From Coriobacteriia bacterium (GTDB lineage: Bacteria > Actinomycetota > Coriobacteriia > WRKU01 > WQUG01), in the NCBI GenBank assembly GCA_009779855.1, contig WRBC01000003.1, positions 124,001 through 188,000 on the forward strand: 64,000 nt of DNA. Direction: 5' to 3'. The notes under the pieces are model-generated. The model ran no database searches and was not told the DNA's origin. It worked only from the letters and a program-made list of their open reading frames with translations. The position numbers and the translations under genes were made by a program. Positions 8,079 through 17,580 of the stretch are shown here, one piece after another. Position 1 is the first letter of the stretch, and each line of letters starts with the position of its first letter.

Positions 8079-8786
8079 GTGATTCCCGACAAGCAATTAA
8101 CGACTGAAGAACGCATTGCTGTAGTCGAAGAACTTACGGGTTACGCCTTTAAAAATCAGCAACTGGTTGAACTTGCCCTTACGCATCCTTCAGCAGTTGA
8201 ACAAGAGCCGCTGCTTTCTTATCAGCGGCTTGAGTTTTTAGGGGATGCCGTAGTGGGTCTGTGTGTTGCAGACTACGCCTATCTAAATTACCCAAACGTA
8301 GATGAAGGCACACTGACAAAAATGCGTGTTGCCGTGGTGCAGGGTTCTTTTCTTTCAGAAAGACAAAAAGAGCTCGGCTTTAATCGTCTCATCATATTTG
8401 GTGCAAGTGAAAAAAGTCAGTCTGCGCGCGGTATGACTCGTGCCCTGGAAGACAGTTTTGAGTCGTTGGCAGGGGCACTGTATTTGGATGGTGGCTTTGA
8501 CCTGGCGTATAAGTGGGTAATGTCTCAAGTAGAGAAATACGTAACCCCTGATTCAGTCCAGCAGCGCGCAAATCCAAAAAGCGAACTGCAGGAACTTGTC
8601 CAGCGTACAGGGGGTATTGTAAGTTACCACATACTAGAGGAGTGCGGACCAGCACATGCTCCTAGCTTCGTGGCAGAAGTTCTTATCAATGATACGCCTA
8701 AAGCTAGCGCAAGTGGGGAGTCGAAAAAGACTGCGGAGGCAGCTGCAGCAGCCATTGCTCTTGAAGACCTGCGATCAGGCGAGTAA
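8079..8786 (+). CDS. rnc: Ribonuclease III
   Basis: A 235-residue protein with the RNase III signature QRLEFLGDAVVG (Glu52, Asp56) and the second metal-binding pair in ALEDSFESLAGALYLDGG (Asp125, Glu128), followed by a double-stranded-RNA-binding domain from NPKSELQELVQ to the Ala-rich helix at the end. It processes rRNA precursors and structured mRNAs. The GTG start at 8079 lies 33 bases after acpP; no strong Shine-Dalgarno is seen. Confidence 0.95.
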   Translation: MIPDKQLTTEERIAVVEELTGYAFKNQQLVELALTHPSAVEQEPLLSYQRLEFLGDAVVGLCVADYAYLNYPNVDEGTLTKMRVAVVQGSFLSERQKELGFNRLIIFGASEKSQSARGMTRALEDSFESLAGALYLDGGFDLAYKWVMSQVEKYVTPDSVQQRANPKSELQELVQRTGGIVSYHILEECGPAHAPSFVAEVLINDTPKASASGESKKTAEAAAAAIALEDLRSGE

Positions 8787-8796
8787 AGAAGTCACC

Positions 8797-11097
8797 ATGA
8801 TAAAGGTTTCACACATAGCTGCGCGTGACGAAGTGTTGCGCGACGTTAGTTTTGAGCTTGCCCCAGGCGAACGACTTGCTCTGGTAGGGGCAAATGGCAG
8901 TGGTAAATCAACCTTGCTTCATGCAATTATGGGTCTGCAATCCATAGTAGGTGGTGAGATTAGAGTAAATGATCTGAATCCTTTCGATGCAGGTCAAGTT
9001 CAGGCTGTACGTCGTCATGTGGGTTATGTTCAACAGCGTCCAGACGATCAGATTGTGGCGACAAGTGTCGAAGACGATGTTGCTTTTGGCCCAGAGAATC
9101 TGGGCCTTCCAAAAGCTGAGTTACGTCAACGTGTTGACGAAGCACTGGCATGTGTTGGTCTAACAGGACTGGAGACGCGTGAACCTCATACCCTATCAGG
9201 CGGCCAGAAGCAACGCCTTGTAATTGCGGGAGCACTTTCTTTGTATCCCAGCTATCTTGTGCTGGATGAACCTACAGCGCAGCTTGATCCGCAAGGTAGA
9301 GCTGACGTGTTGGATGTTTTGGCAAGGCTGCAACAGCAGGGTACAGGTATAGTGCAAGTCACCCACGACATAGAGGAGATGGCTCTTGCTGATAAGGTTG
9401 CTGTACTCTTTGAAGGGACAATAGTCTTTGAAGGCAGTTTCGAAGAGCTACAGGCACAGCGTGAGCACTTCAAAGTGTGGGGAATAGACTCAGGTTTAGC
9501 TCCTATAAGGTTGGCTCCTTTTGCTGGGAGTCAAGACGAGCGATGCACTCTCAGAGCAACAAATTTAGCTCTTAGTTATAAAGTGGGCACGCAGATTACC
9601 GCTGCGCTGAAAAATGCAAGTCTTGAAGTATCAAGTGGTGAGCTTGTCGTCATTAAAGGGGACACGGGTTCGGGAAAATCAACATTGTTGAACATATTGG
9701 CTAATTTGGCACAGCCTGATGTGGGCGAAGTCGGGCTTTATGGCGATTCAGGCAAGGACGCAGATGTCAGGCTTGTATTTCAAGATCCAGAACTGCAATT
9801 GTTTTCCGAGACAGTGCTAGAAGACGTAGCTTTTGGTCCGCGCAATCTGGGTGCAGGTACTGAAGGTGCACGAGAAGTGGCCAAGGAAGCCATGATTCAA
9901 GTGGGGCTTCCTCCGGAAGATTTTGCAGAGAGGTCTCCCTTTTTGCTTTCAGGAGGAGAAGCCCGTCGAGCAGCCATAGCAGGCATTGTTGCGATGAGGC
10001 CACGATTCTTCTTGGCAGATGAGCCAACCAGTGCTCTAGATGCTCAAGGTCGTGATAAGGTGCGTGCGCTCATAGCATCGCTAACCGCAAGTAGTGGAGT
10101 CATTGTAGTAACTCATAACCCTGAGCAGTTTGCTGATGTGGCTACGCGCACTTACCGTATCAAGGAAGGAATGCTCTCTCTCGAATCGGGGACAGAATCA
10201 CTTGAAGTGGAGGCAAGAGCAGCAAAGCCAGACGAAGGCGAAGAAAAGAATGAAGTGTCTAAGGAGAAGAATTCTAGGAAGAAAAAGAAGGGCACTCCAC
10301 CGTTAAACTTTTCACTCTATATTCCAGGGAATTCAATTTTGCACCGTGCTGATCCTCGAACTAAGATTATTGTAGCGGCACTTATTATTACTGCACTTTT
10401 TAGTTATTTAAGCTGGCTACCTGTATTGAGTGTACTTGGCATAATAGTTCTGCTGATGATAGCTGCAAAAATCTCTGTACGTCCCATGCTGAAGATGATG
10501 CGCCCCTTAGGCGTTCTTATTCTGTTTACGCTAATTATTCATAGCATAAATTGGCAGCCTCTCGGTTTTAGTCTTGAGGGTTTTGCTCGCGGAGGACTTT
10601 TTACTTTGCGCCTCGTTGATGTCATGATGCTTTCGTTGCTCGTTACCCTGACCACTTCGCCTGTGGCGCTGACAGACGGACTCACTTTGCTTATGAAGCC
10701 TTTGCGCAAGATCAGGGTACCCATTGATGATATCGCCATAATACTTTCAATTGCCCTGCGCTACATTCCCACTATTTTGGAAGAGGCGTTAACTATCGTT
10801 CGTGCTCAGACAGCCCGGGGAGCACCTTTTTCAGAAGGGAACATCCTGATTCGCCTTAAAGCTTGGATTCCTGTAATCATCCCCTTGTTAGTGCAGCTTT
10901 TCCGTCGTGCCGACACGCTTGCCCTTGCCATGGAGTCTCGTTGTTATGTGACAAGTTCGGATGCAGGGTCAGGCAAGCATCCTGCGCGAACTCGTTTGCG
11001 TACTTTGCATTTGCAAAGGCTTGACGTTATCTTGATGGTGTCAGCTGTGATTGTAACTGCTGCAATCATTGTTTTGCCTAGAGTGTTTATCTTATGA
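8797..11097 (+). CDS. ECF transporter energy-coupling module: fused ATPase-ATPase-T protein
   Basis: A 766-residue fusion. Domain 1 (about 1-235) has Walker A GANGSGKST, signature LSGGQKQR and Walker B YLVLDEPTAQLD. Domain 2 (about 250-465) has GDTGSGKST, LSGGEARR and FFLADEPTSALD. A charged Glu/Lys-rich linker leads to a T domain (about 500-766) with several membrane helices and the coupling-helix motifs QTARG and AMESR. Such modules power vitamin or metal uptake by exchangeable S-components. I chose ATG 8797, 10 bases after the rnc stop; longer versions overlap rnc and lack homology. The stop overlaps truA (ATGA). A-A-T fusion in one chain is unusual; separate or A-A-fused genes are more common. 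Confidence 0.92.
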   Translation: MIKVSHIAARDEVLRDVSFELAPGERLALVGANGSGKSTLLHAIMGLQSIVGGEIRVNDLNPFDAGQVQAVRRHVGYVQQRPDDQIVATSVEDDVAFGPENLGLPKAELRQRVDEALACVGLTGLETREPHTLSGGQKQRLVIAGALSLYPSYLVLDEPTAQLDPQGRADVLDVLARLQQQGTGIVQVTHDIEEMALADKVAVLFEGTIVFEGSFEELQAQREHFKVWGIDSGLAPIRLAPFAGSQDERCTLRATNLALSYKVGTQITAALKNASLEVSSGELVVIKGDTGSGKSTLLNILANLAQPDVGEVGLYGDSGKDADVRLVFQDPELQLFSETVLEDVAFGPRNLGAGTEGAREVAKEAMIQVGLPPEDFAERSPFLLSGGEARRAAIAGIVAMRPRFFLADEPTSALDAQGRDKVRALIASLTASSGVIVVTHNPEQFADVATRTYRIKEGMLSLESGTESLEVEARAAKPDEGEEKNEVSKEKNSRKKKKGTPPLNFSLYIPGNSILHRADPRTKIIVAALIITALFSYLSWLPVLSVLGIIVLLMIAAKISVRPMLKMMRPLGVLILFTLIIHSINWQPLGFSLEGFARGGLFTLRLVDVMMLSLLVTLTTSPVALTDGLTLLMKPLRKIRVPIDDIAIILSIALRYIPTILEEALTIVRAQTARGAPFSEGNILIRLKAWIPVIIPLLVQLFRRADTLALAMESRCYVTSSDAGSGKHPARTRLRTLHLQRLDVILMVSAVIVTAAIIVLPRVFIL

Positions 11098-11891
11098 ATA
11101 CCTACGCGCTTACCTTATCTTATGAAGGATTGGATTTTAGCGGCTTCGCTAGGCAGAAAGATGATCACATTACTACCGTACAGGGAACTCTTGAGCAGGC
11201 ACTTGCTACGGTACTGCGCTTGGATACACTTCCCCAGACTATCTGTGCAGGGCGTACTGACGCGGGAGTTCATGCACTTTCACAGGTAGTAAGCTTTGAA
11301 CTCCCAGGACCTGGGCTTGATACGACTCAATGTGGTCAGATTGTTCGCTCGCTCAATGCACTTACTCCAGCTAGCATGAGTGTCAGAGACTTGCATCTTG
11401 CGTGCGGAGGTTTCTCAGCACGCTTTGATGCGATTTCACGCGAATATCGTTACTATATATTTAATGAACCCTATCCGCCGACCTTTGCAGGGGGCTTTGC
11501 TTGGCATGTTCCTCAAAAGCTTAATTTGGATGCATTGCGTTATGCTGCAGATTATTTGTTGGGAGAGCATGATTTTCGCTCATTCTGTACAAGCAGCTCT
11601 GCTCCTGCAGAGAAGAACACAGTGCGCGAAATCACCACAATTGAGGTTCTTGAACATAGTTTTTTAGGGGAGCAGCTGATCACTATTCGCATAGTGGGGA
11701 ATGCTTTCTTGCATTCGATGGTGCGAATTATAGTGGGGACACTTTGCGAAGTCGCACAAGGGAAACGTACTCCAGATGATGTCTTAGCCATACTTGCAGC
11801 GAAAGACCGTAGCTTAGCAGGTCAGACAGCTCCAGCACAGGGACTTATTTTTCATCGTGTAGAGTATCCGGCAGAATGCTTCATCGTTTAA
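11094..11891 (+). CDS. truA: tRNA pseudouridine(38-40) synthase
   Basis: A 265-residue TruA with the catalytic Asp56 in the family motif GRTDAGVHAL, FSARFDAISREYRYYI, and FLHSMVRIIVGTL near the end. It isomerises uridines 38-40 in the anticodon arm of many tRNAs. Start ATG overlaps the ECF stop by 4 bases. The ecfT-truA neighbourhood is also common in Firmicutes. Confidence 0.95.
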   Translation: MNTYALTLSYEGLDFSGFARQKDDHITTVQGTLEQALATVLRLDTLPQTICAGRTDAGVHALSQVVSFELPGPGLDTTQCGQIVRSLNALTPASMSVRDLHLACGGFSARFDAISREYRYYIFNEPYPPTFAGGFAWHVPQKLNLDALRYAADYLLGEHDFRSFCTSSSAPAEKNTVREITTIEVLEHSFLGEQLITIRIVGNAFLHSMVRIIVGTLCEVAQGKRTPDDVLAILAAKDRSLAGQTAPAQGLIFHRVEYPAECFIV

Positions 11892-11922
11892 ATGTGATTA
11901 GAGACGTAACCGCTTAACAAAC

Positions 11923-11976
11923 TGTCCACATCTTGTATCATAAATTGTCCATAAGCCCTTTAAAATTTGATAAAAT
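11923..11976 (+). promoter_or_regulatory. Promoter region of the two-component operon with repeated TGTCCA
   Basis: TGaTAAAAT (11968-11976) is an extended -10 that predicts a leader of about 24 bases. Two copies of TGTCCA (11923-11928 and 11946-11951) lie 23 bases apart upstream, a spacing close to two helical turns, as for half-sites of an OmpR-family regulator. Autoregulation is an inference. Confidence 0.4.
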
Positions 11977-12006
11977 TGCCTTTGTAGCTCTAATCAAGGA
12001 GGATTG

Positions 12007-12699
12007 ATGGAAACAAGGCGTGTACTGTTAGTTGAAGATGAAAAAAGTATTCGGGATGCGGTTGTGGCATACCTAGAGCGTGAAGGCTTCTGGGTGACTC
12101 CAGCTAATGATGGAGAATCTGCTCTCCACGCGTTTTCTCTACACAATTTTGATTTAGTTGTGTTGGACTTAATGCTGCCTAAAGTCAGCGGAGAAGAAGT
12201 CTGTAAGGAAATCCGTGAGAAAAGTGATGTTCCTATCATCATGCTTACTGCAAAGGGCGAAGTCGACGACCGAATCGCAGGCCTAGAGTTGGGCGCAGAT
12301 GATTATCTGGTAAAGCCATTTTCTCCGCGTGAGCTCATCGCACGTATCAAGGTGCTCTTGCGTCGTTCAAATGCTACAAGCATTCCACAGCGCGATTTTC
12401 TTAGATATGGTGACCTAGAGCTAGATGTGGGTGGGCATCGTGCCATCTTGGACGGAAAAGATCTTGATTTGACTGTGAGCGAATTCAAGCTACTACTTGT
12501 TTTGGCGCGCTACCCTGGTCGGGTTTACAGCCGTATGGAGCTTGTTGACAAGGTCTTGGGATATGACTTTGAAGGCTATGAGCGTACGGTAGACTCACAT
12601 ATCAAGAATCTGCGTGCAAAACTGGGCGATGATCCGAAGAGGCCACATTACATTTCGACGGTACATGGGGTAGGCTATCGCTTTGAACCTCAGGGCTAA
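12007..12699 (+). CDS. OmpR/PhoB-family response regulator
   Basis: A 230-residue protein. The receiver domain (1-120) has the acidic pair Glu10/Asp11, phosphoacceptor Asp54 in VVLDLMLP, Thr in MLTAKG and the Lys of VKPFSP. The C-terminal winged-helix domain (about 130-230) has ERTVDSHIKNLRAKLG and the GVGYRF end. ATG 12007 follows AAGGAGGA at the right distance. The stop overlaps the kinase start (TAATG), so the pair is one operon. The signal and targets are unknown. Confidence 0.93.
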   Translation: METRRVLLVEDEKSIRDAVVAYLEREGFWVTPANDGESALHAFSLHNFDLVVLDLMLPKVSGEEVCKEIREKSDVPIIMLTAKGEVDDRIAGLELGADDYLVKPFSPRELIARIKVLLRRSNATSIPQRDFLRYGDLELDVGGHRAILDGKDLDLTVSEFKLLLVLARYPGRVYSRMELVDKVLGYDFEGYERTVDSHIKNLRAKLGDDPKRPHYISTVHGVGYRFEPQG

Positions 12700-14108
12700 T
12701 GAGCACAAAACGTGTTAAGCGCAGTGTTGTAGTCTCAACCCTGACTACCTCTTTTGCCCTCGTTGCAGCAATGACGGCAATCCTTGCGGGTGTTATCACC
12801 TATATCGCGTGGTCGTTTACGTTTGAAAATTATGTACGTCGTAACTTGCAGTACTCTGCCGAATATATCGCGCAGCATGCAGGTGCGGCGTACTATTCAT
12901 TTGATGGCTGGAATTTCTGCTCTCGCGCCATGATTCCACAGATTGCACCTAGGCAAGATGTGGTTGTCCAAATCTTTGATAGTGAAAATCGCCTGATTTA
13001 TGACGAGGGTGTTTTTGCACTGCCAGCCAGTAATCCCTATGACCGTTTTGAGTTAAACACTTATGGCATTGAAGAACTCAGTGCTGGTGATGAAAACGTG
13101 GTAATTGCTCCCATCATTGTTGATTTTAGGCAGGTGGGGGAAGTACGCGTCTTGCCTTATGGGTCCGCTGGACTTCTGACTCCTCATGATCTTGAGATGA
13201 GAACCACATCCTTAATAGCACTTAGTGTGGCTGGAATTATCGCTATTGTTGCGTCTACCCTCATTGGAATAGCTGCTTCTCGCAGGCTGGTAAAGCCTAT
13301 CTTGCAGGTTACAGAGGCTGCTCAGCGTTTACGTGACGGTGATGAGGATGCGCGTACGGGTCTTACGGGAAGTGGAGAGGTGTCTCAGCTAGGCTTGGTA
13401 TTTGACCGTATGGCTGATGCTATCCAGCATGATCGTGAACGCGAGCGCGGAATGATGAGTGGAGTGGCTCATGAACTGCGTACACCTTTGATGGGTATAC
13501 AGGCAACTGTTGAGGCCATAGAAGATGGCATATACCCAGCAGATAGCAAGCACTTGTCGATAATTTTGCAAGAAACGAAGCGCCTAACCCAATTGACAGA
13601 TTCACTCTTAGAGTTAAGTCGCTTAGAGAATGATAAGAAAGAGCTCTCTCTGTCTGTCATTGATTTGAGTGATCCCGTGAATGCTGTTATTGCCGTTAAT
13701 ACAGCGCGTATTGAGTTTGCCGGGTTACGACTAGAGGTAGATCTAGAGCCACAGCTCATGGTAAGCGCTGATGCTGCACGCTTGCAGCAAGCAGTGACAA
13801 ACCTTGTCACAAATTCAATTCGGTATACTCCAGAAGGCGGAACTATAACAGTGCGCAGTTACGCAGAGGGCAAGTGGGCTCGCCTTTCTGTGACGGACAC
13901 AGGTATTGGAATATCAGAGGAAGATCTGGGTCATGTTTTTAACCGTTTTTGGCGTGCAGATGCGGCTCGGGATCGTGCAACAGGAGGCACGGGCATAGGG
14001 CTTCCTATTGCTAAAGAAATCATTGAGCGTCACAATGGCAGCATAGAAGTGGAAAGCGATAAGGATGTAGGTGCTACTTTTACTATAAGCCTACCCCGTG
14101 TAGAGTGA
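12699..14108 (+). CDS. Membrane sensor histidine kinase
   Basis: A 469-residue partner of the regulator. One membrane helix near residues 12-38, an extracytoplasmic sensor of about 130 residues, a second helix near 170-192, then HAMP (about 193-245), phosphoacceptor His258 in SGVAHELRTPL, and an ATPase domain with N box (NLVTNSIRYTP), GIGISEEDL and GTGIGLPIAKEI. The sensor domain has no recognisable fold from reading. Structure resembles kinases that watch envelope stress. Confidence 0.93.
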   Translation: MSTKRVKRSVVVSTLTTSFALVAAMTAILAGVITYIAWSFTFENYVRRNLQYSAEYIAQHAGAAYYSFDGWNFCSRAMIPQIAPRQDVVVQIFDSENRLIYDEGVFALPASNPYDRFELNTYGIEELSAGDENVVIAPIIVDFRQVGEVRVLPYGSAGLLTPHDLEMRTTSLIALSVAGIIAIVASTLIGIAASRRLVKPILQVTEAAQRLRDGDEDARTGLTGSGEVSQLGLVFDRMADAIQHDRERERGMMSGVAHELRTPLMGIQATVEAIEDGIYPADSKHLSIILQETKRLTQLTDSLLELSRLENDKKELSLSVIDLSDPVNAVIAVNTARIEFAGLRLEVDLEPQLMVSADAARLQQAVTNLVTNSIRYTPEGGTITVRSYAEGKWARLSVTDTGIGISEEDLGHVFNRFWRADAARDRATGGTGIGLPIAKEIIERHNGSIEVESDKDVGATFTISLPRVE

Positions 14109-14131
14109 TTCTTAAGCTTTAAACAAATTAG

Positions 14132-15316
14132 TTAAGTAGCTAAAAGTTGCTTGTAAGTATCTAGTAGTTGTCCTGCAGTATTGGTCATACAATAGTGCTG
14201 CGCACGCTTTGATGCACCTTCAGATAGTTTTTTGCGTAAAGCGGCATCGTGTACTATTTTTTCAGCTTCATGTACCAGTGCTTGAGGTTCTGGTGAACCT
14301 GCCAAAAGACCACTTCTGCCATGTTCTACTGTGTCAGATATTCCCGGGGAAGCTACGGCTATTACAGGCAAGCCTGATGCAAGCGCCTCTATCACTACAA
14401 GGGGATGCACTTCACTGACAGAGCCTGTAATGAAAGCATCACACAAGGCAACGTACTGAGGGATTTCAGAGTAGTCCTTTGGTCCTGCCAGGATAATATG
14501 TTCTTCTAGGCTGTGACGTTTTGCGAAGTCACGAGTATAAGCCATCTCAGTTCCGTCGCCTACAACAAGCAGTCTAACCGCAGAGCTTGATAGGCTGCAG
14601 GCTTTTGTTAGACTTGCAAACTCACTAAGCAAGTAAGCAATGTTTTTTTCATGAGACACGCGTCCAACATAGCAAAGTAAGGTATCTTCTTCGCTCACAT
14701 TAAGGCTAGCACGATTAACCTTCGTAGTACCTGTGTTGCTTATGTCATCTGTACCCTCGAAGGGGCCTTGAAACGCTGACAAGTCAATTCCATTAGGAAT
14801 CACTTTAGCGCTACTACAGTGGGCGTACTCTGTCAGCCAGTCAGCAATACCAGTACTAGGGGCAATGACAAGGTTACACTGTGCCGTAAAGTAACTAAGA
14901 TAGCGTGAGTTCCACCGGTGCCGTAACGTATAAGGAATGGCGCGGGCATAGGAGTCTGCGTACAAATCGTGACGCGTATGGTTAGTAAAGACCAGTGGCG
15001 CCTTGACTTTTTTCATATGGCTAAGTAAATAACTTCCGCTCTGAAAGGGGTGATGAGTATGCACGATGTCAAGGGTCGGAATCAATTCACGGGTTTCTTT
15101 GTTGAAGGCAGGACCGTAGCTCCAGCCTGTATTGCCAACAGGAACCGCTAGATTCCGTACTACATTAGGCTCATCATCGTCGTACTGAGTCGATCCGAAA
15201 GTGATAAGAAAAACTTCGTGCCCTTGTTCCTCGAAGTAGCGCTTATAAAGACGGATGTGATTAGTTATCCCACTGATGTGAGGTAAGTACATGTCGGCAA
15301 AAAATCCTATTCTCAT
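14132..15316 (-). CDS. GT4-family glycosyltransferase (GT-B fold)
   Basis: A 394-residue retaining glycosyltransferase. The N-terminal Rossmann part has MRIGFFADMYLPHISGI; the C-terminal part has YVGRVSHEKN and the EX7E motif in SEVHPLVVIEA with GLPVIA. Similar proteins add glucose or mannose to diacylglycerol or phosphatidylinositol at the inner membrane face. ATG 15316 is the natural start; a longer frame reading into ychF is antisense to it. It is divergent from ychF with a 79-bp gap. The acceptor is not known. Confidence 0.88.
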   Translation of the reverse strand: MRIGFFADMYLPHISGITNHIRLYKRYFEEQGHEVFLITFGSTQYDDDEPNVVRNLAVPVGNTGWSYGPAFNKETRELIPTLDIVHTHHPFQSGSYLLSHMKKVKAPLVFTNHTRHDLYADSYARAIPYTLRHRWNSRYLSYFTAQCNLVIAPSTGIADWLTEYAHCSSAKVIPNGIDLSAFQGPFEGTDDISNTGTTKVNRASLNVSEEDTLLCYVGRVSHEKNIAYLLSEFASLTKACSLSSSAVRLLVVGDGTEMAYTRDFAKRHSLEEHIILAGPKDYSEIPQYVALCDAFITGSVSEVHPLVVIEALASGLPVIAVASPGISDTVEHGRSGLLAGSPEPQALVHEAEKIVHDAALRKKLSEGASKRAQHYCMTNTAGQLLDTYKQLLAT

Positions 15317-15395
15317 GCCTTGTATTATATACTGGTGTGCGCGCAATTTTAGTGACCTTGATAAATCGCAACTTAAGCCAGAAAGAGGAACAAAC

Positions 15396-16478
15396 GTGGC
15401 ACTGTCAATAGGAATAGTAGGACTGCCCAATGTGGGTAAATCAACTTTGTTTACAGCACTTGCCAAGGCTCGTGTTGAGGCCGCTAATTATCCTTTTGCG
15501 ACCATTGAGCCTAATGTTGGGATTGTGCCTGTGCCTGACGCACGCTTAGATAAGTTAGCCCAGATGGTGCAGCCGAAAAAAGTAATTCCTGCCTCGGTCG
15601 AGTTCAATGACATTGCAGGCCTTGTAAAAGGCGCGAGTGAAGGGGCGGGGCTTGGCAATCAGTTTCTTGCGCATATTCGCGAGACAGATGCTATTGCAGA
15701 AGTCGTACGCTTTTTCCCTGATGAGAACATTATTCATGTCGATGGAAAAGTCGATCCTCAGTCTGATGCTGAAACTATTAAGCTTGAACTTATCTTGGCA
15801 GATATTGCCACTATGGAGCGCATTATTCAGCGCATGGAAAAGGAAGTAAAGCGCGATAAGAGCGTGCAGGCAAGCCTTGATGTTGCGCAAAAATTATTGA
15901 CCCATCTTGAGGCAGATCATCGTGCCTACGGGTGCAAGTTGACTGACGAGGAGAGGTTACTCGCACGCGAGTTCCACCTGCTTACAATGAAGCCTATGCT
16001 TTATGTGGCAAATGTTGACGAAGACCAGCTAAGTGCTATTCATTCTGGGGAACTGGAATTGACAGAAATTACAGGACAGCGCCCTATGGCACTGTGCGCA
16101 AAAGTTGAATCAGAGCTAGCAGAACTCGATGAGGAAGAGGCTGCAGAATTTTTAGCAGACCTTGGTATTGAAGAGTCCGGTCTTGTTACTTTAATCCGTG
16201 AAGCCTATAAGCTGCTAGGGTTGCAGTCCTACTTTACTGCAGGTCCCCAGGAGGTGCGTGCTTGGACTATCCCTACCGGCGCAAAGGCTCCACAAGCTGC
16301 AGGTGTTATTCATACTGATTTCGAGCGTGGCTTTATCAAGGCAGAGGTTGTATCCTATGAGGATTACGTGCGCTACGATGGCGAAAAGGGCGCGCGCGAT
16401 GCGGGTCGCCTGCGCTTAGAAGGCAAGGATTACGTAGTGCAAGATGGCGACGTTATGCACTTCAAATTCAATGTCTAG
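15396..16478 (+). CDS. ychF: Redox-regulated ribosome-associated ATPase YchF (OLA1 family)
   Basis: A 360-residue translation-factor-like P-loop protein. G1 is GLPNVGKST, switch region NYPFATIEPN, G3 DIAGLVKGAS, and the C-terminal TGS domain ends with HTDFERGFIKAEV and the YVVQDGDVMHFKFNV tail. Length equals the usual 360-365. The GTG start at 15396 has AGAGGA upstream; reading further upstream runs into the divergent glycosyltransferase. Confidence 0.95.
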   Translation: MALSIGIVGLPNVGKSTLFTALAKARVEAANYPFATIEPNVGIVPVPDARLDKLAQMVQPKKVIPASVEFNDIAGLVKGASEGAGLGNQFLAHIRETDAIAEVVRFFPDENIIHVDGKVDPQSDAETIKLELILADIATMERIIQRMEKEVKRDKSVQASLDVAQKLLTHLEADHRAYGCKLTDEERLLAREFHLLTMKPMLYVANVDEDQLSAIHSGELELTEITGQRPMALCAKVESELAELDEEEAAEFLADLGIEESGLVTLIREAYKLLGLQSYFTAGPQEVRAWTIPTGAKAPQAAGVIHTDFERGFIKAEVVSYEDYVRYDGEKGARDAGRLRLEGKDYVVQDGDVMHFKFNV

Positions 16479-16489
16479 GTATCAATTTG

Positions 16490-16498
16490 TGGTATAAT
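16490..16498 (+). promoter_or_regulatory. Extended -10 promoter of the PASTA-like gene
   Basis: TGgTATAAT is a perfect extended -10 immediately after ychF. Predicted start of transcription is near 16505, only 5 bases before the first possible ATG at 16510. Confidence 0.5.
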
Positions 16499-16539
16499 CG
16501 CCCCGTTAAATGAGTCTTTTAGGCGATTTGGGGATGAGT

Positions 16540-17472
16540 ATGTCAGGAATTGAGCAACACAACAACCAGAATGAACAAGTATTGCCCACAGATGCTCAAA
16601 TGAGCGAGCACGGCAATGTGTCTGCGCCTGGACAGTTGACCGGTAATGGGAATCCCCCTCTAGAGGGGTTTCATCTGGAAGAGGTGCGTCAGGCTGAAGA
16701 AGAGCCCAAGGGAAAGAAGACCATTTTTGCGCTGACTGCTTTAGGGGTAGTGGCTCTAGCCTTCGCCGTAGTTGTTATTTTCTTTGCTGTACAATTGTTT
16801 GATGGATCAGACTCAGCAGAGACAGTTTTGGACGGTACCGCTGCAACAGGTGGGGCAGGTACTGAAGCAACAGAATTCTTCTTGACGGCTCCTATTGTGG
16901 TGGCTCATCAAACTGACTTCGTTGTCTACAATGCAAATGTTGGTGGCACGTATGTCGATCCAGATGTAGGCGCGCAGGTTCAGCCTGAAGACGAAGAATT
17001 GGTATTTCCTCCTACGGGCGAACAAGCTGCTGCCAGCGGTAATCTTGGCAGCAATTATTCGAATTTAATTGGGATTGATGTGCTCCCTGCTCAGGCAATG
17101 GCACGGGCACAGGGCTATGTCGTACACCAAGTATTTGTGGTACCCCCAAGTGTCGTAAATGGTAGTGCGCCCGCGCCTAGACCAGGAGAAGTTGTAGAGG
17201 TGCAGACGTATACTATGCGCAGCGACGGGCAGCGCTATATGTTTTTACACGTTATGACTACAGAACCTGTGGCTAACGCTCGTGCCGTACCAAACTTGGG
17301 TGGTGCGCAATGGCAAACTGGTCGTGATAGGTTGCACGGTGCAGGATTGGGTGTTCGTTTTGCTTATGAGCGCAGCAGTCCTGGAGCTAAGGGAGAAGTG
17401 ATTTTTCAGGCCCCTCAGCCAGGCAGATATACCCCAGCACGGTCTACAGTAATAATGGTCTTAGCTGACTAG
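16540..17472 (+). CDS. Single-pass membrane protein with C-terminal PASTA-like domain
   Basis: An acidic, Gln/Asn-rich cytoplasmic head of about 65 residues precedes one membrane helix (TLALGVVALAF type, near residues 65-90), then an extracytoplasmic part ends in a PASTA-like fold: VPNLGG, a GLGVRFAYE strand and a closing TPARSTVIMVLAD. PASTA domains bind muropeptides or stabilise cell-wall proteins; there is no kinase or transpeptidase domain. Possible starts are ATG 16510, 16534 and 16540; 16540 is chosen for the GGGG seven bases upstream, but 16510 would be almost leaderless and cannot be excluded. A hairpin terminator follows. Confidence 0.75.
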   Translation: MSGIEQHNNQNEQVLPTDAQMSEHGNVSAPGQLTGNGNPPLEGFHLEEVRQAEEEPKGKKTIFALTALGVVALAFAVVVIFFAVQLFDGSDSAETVLDGTAATGGAGTEATEFFLTAPIVVAHQTDFVVYNANVGGTYVDPDVGAQVQPEDEELVFPPTGEQAAASGNLGSNYSNLIGIDVLPAQAMARAQGYVVHQVFVVPPSVVNGSAPAPRPGEVVEVQTYTMRSDGQRYMFLHVMTTEPVANARAVPNLGGAQWQTGRDRLHGAGLGVRFAYERSSPGAKGEVIFQAPQPGRYTPARSTVIMVLAD

Positions 17473-17504
17473 AGGTTATCTTTTCTTGCAAAGAATGCAT
17501 CATT

Positions 17505-17533
17505 AAAAGGGTTCACTAAGTGGACCCTTTTCT
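17505..17533 (+). terminator. Rho-independent terminator
   Basis: AAAAGGGTTCAC (17505-17516) pairs with GTGGACCCTTTT (17520-17531), with one G-T pair, giving a 12-bp stem, tight TAA loop and a T-run. Confidence 0.75.
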
Positions 17534-17580
17534 TATACACTTAATAGCCTAGAATACGACACAAATGAAAGGATGCTGCA

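Noticed and set aside
8656-8796. N-terminal extension of the ECF fusion frame into rnc
   Set aside because: The added residues are the shifted frame of rnc; the first ATPase domain begins at ATG 8797.
15317-15466. N-terminal extension of the glycosyltransferase frame
   Set aside because: It overlaps the start of ychF in antisense and has no homology; MRIGFFADMY at 15316 is the family N-terminus.
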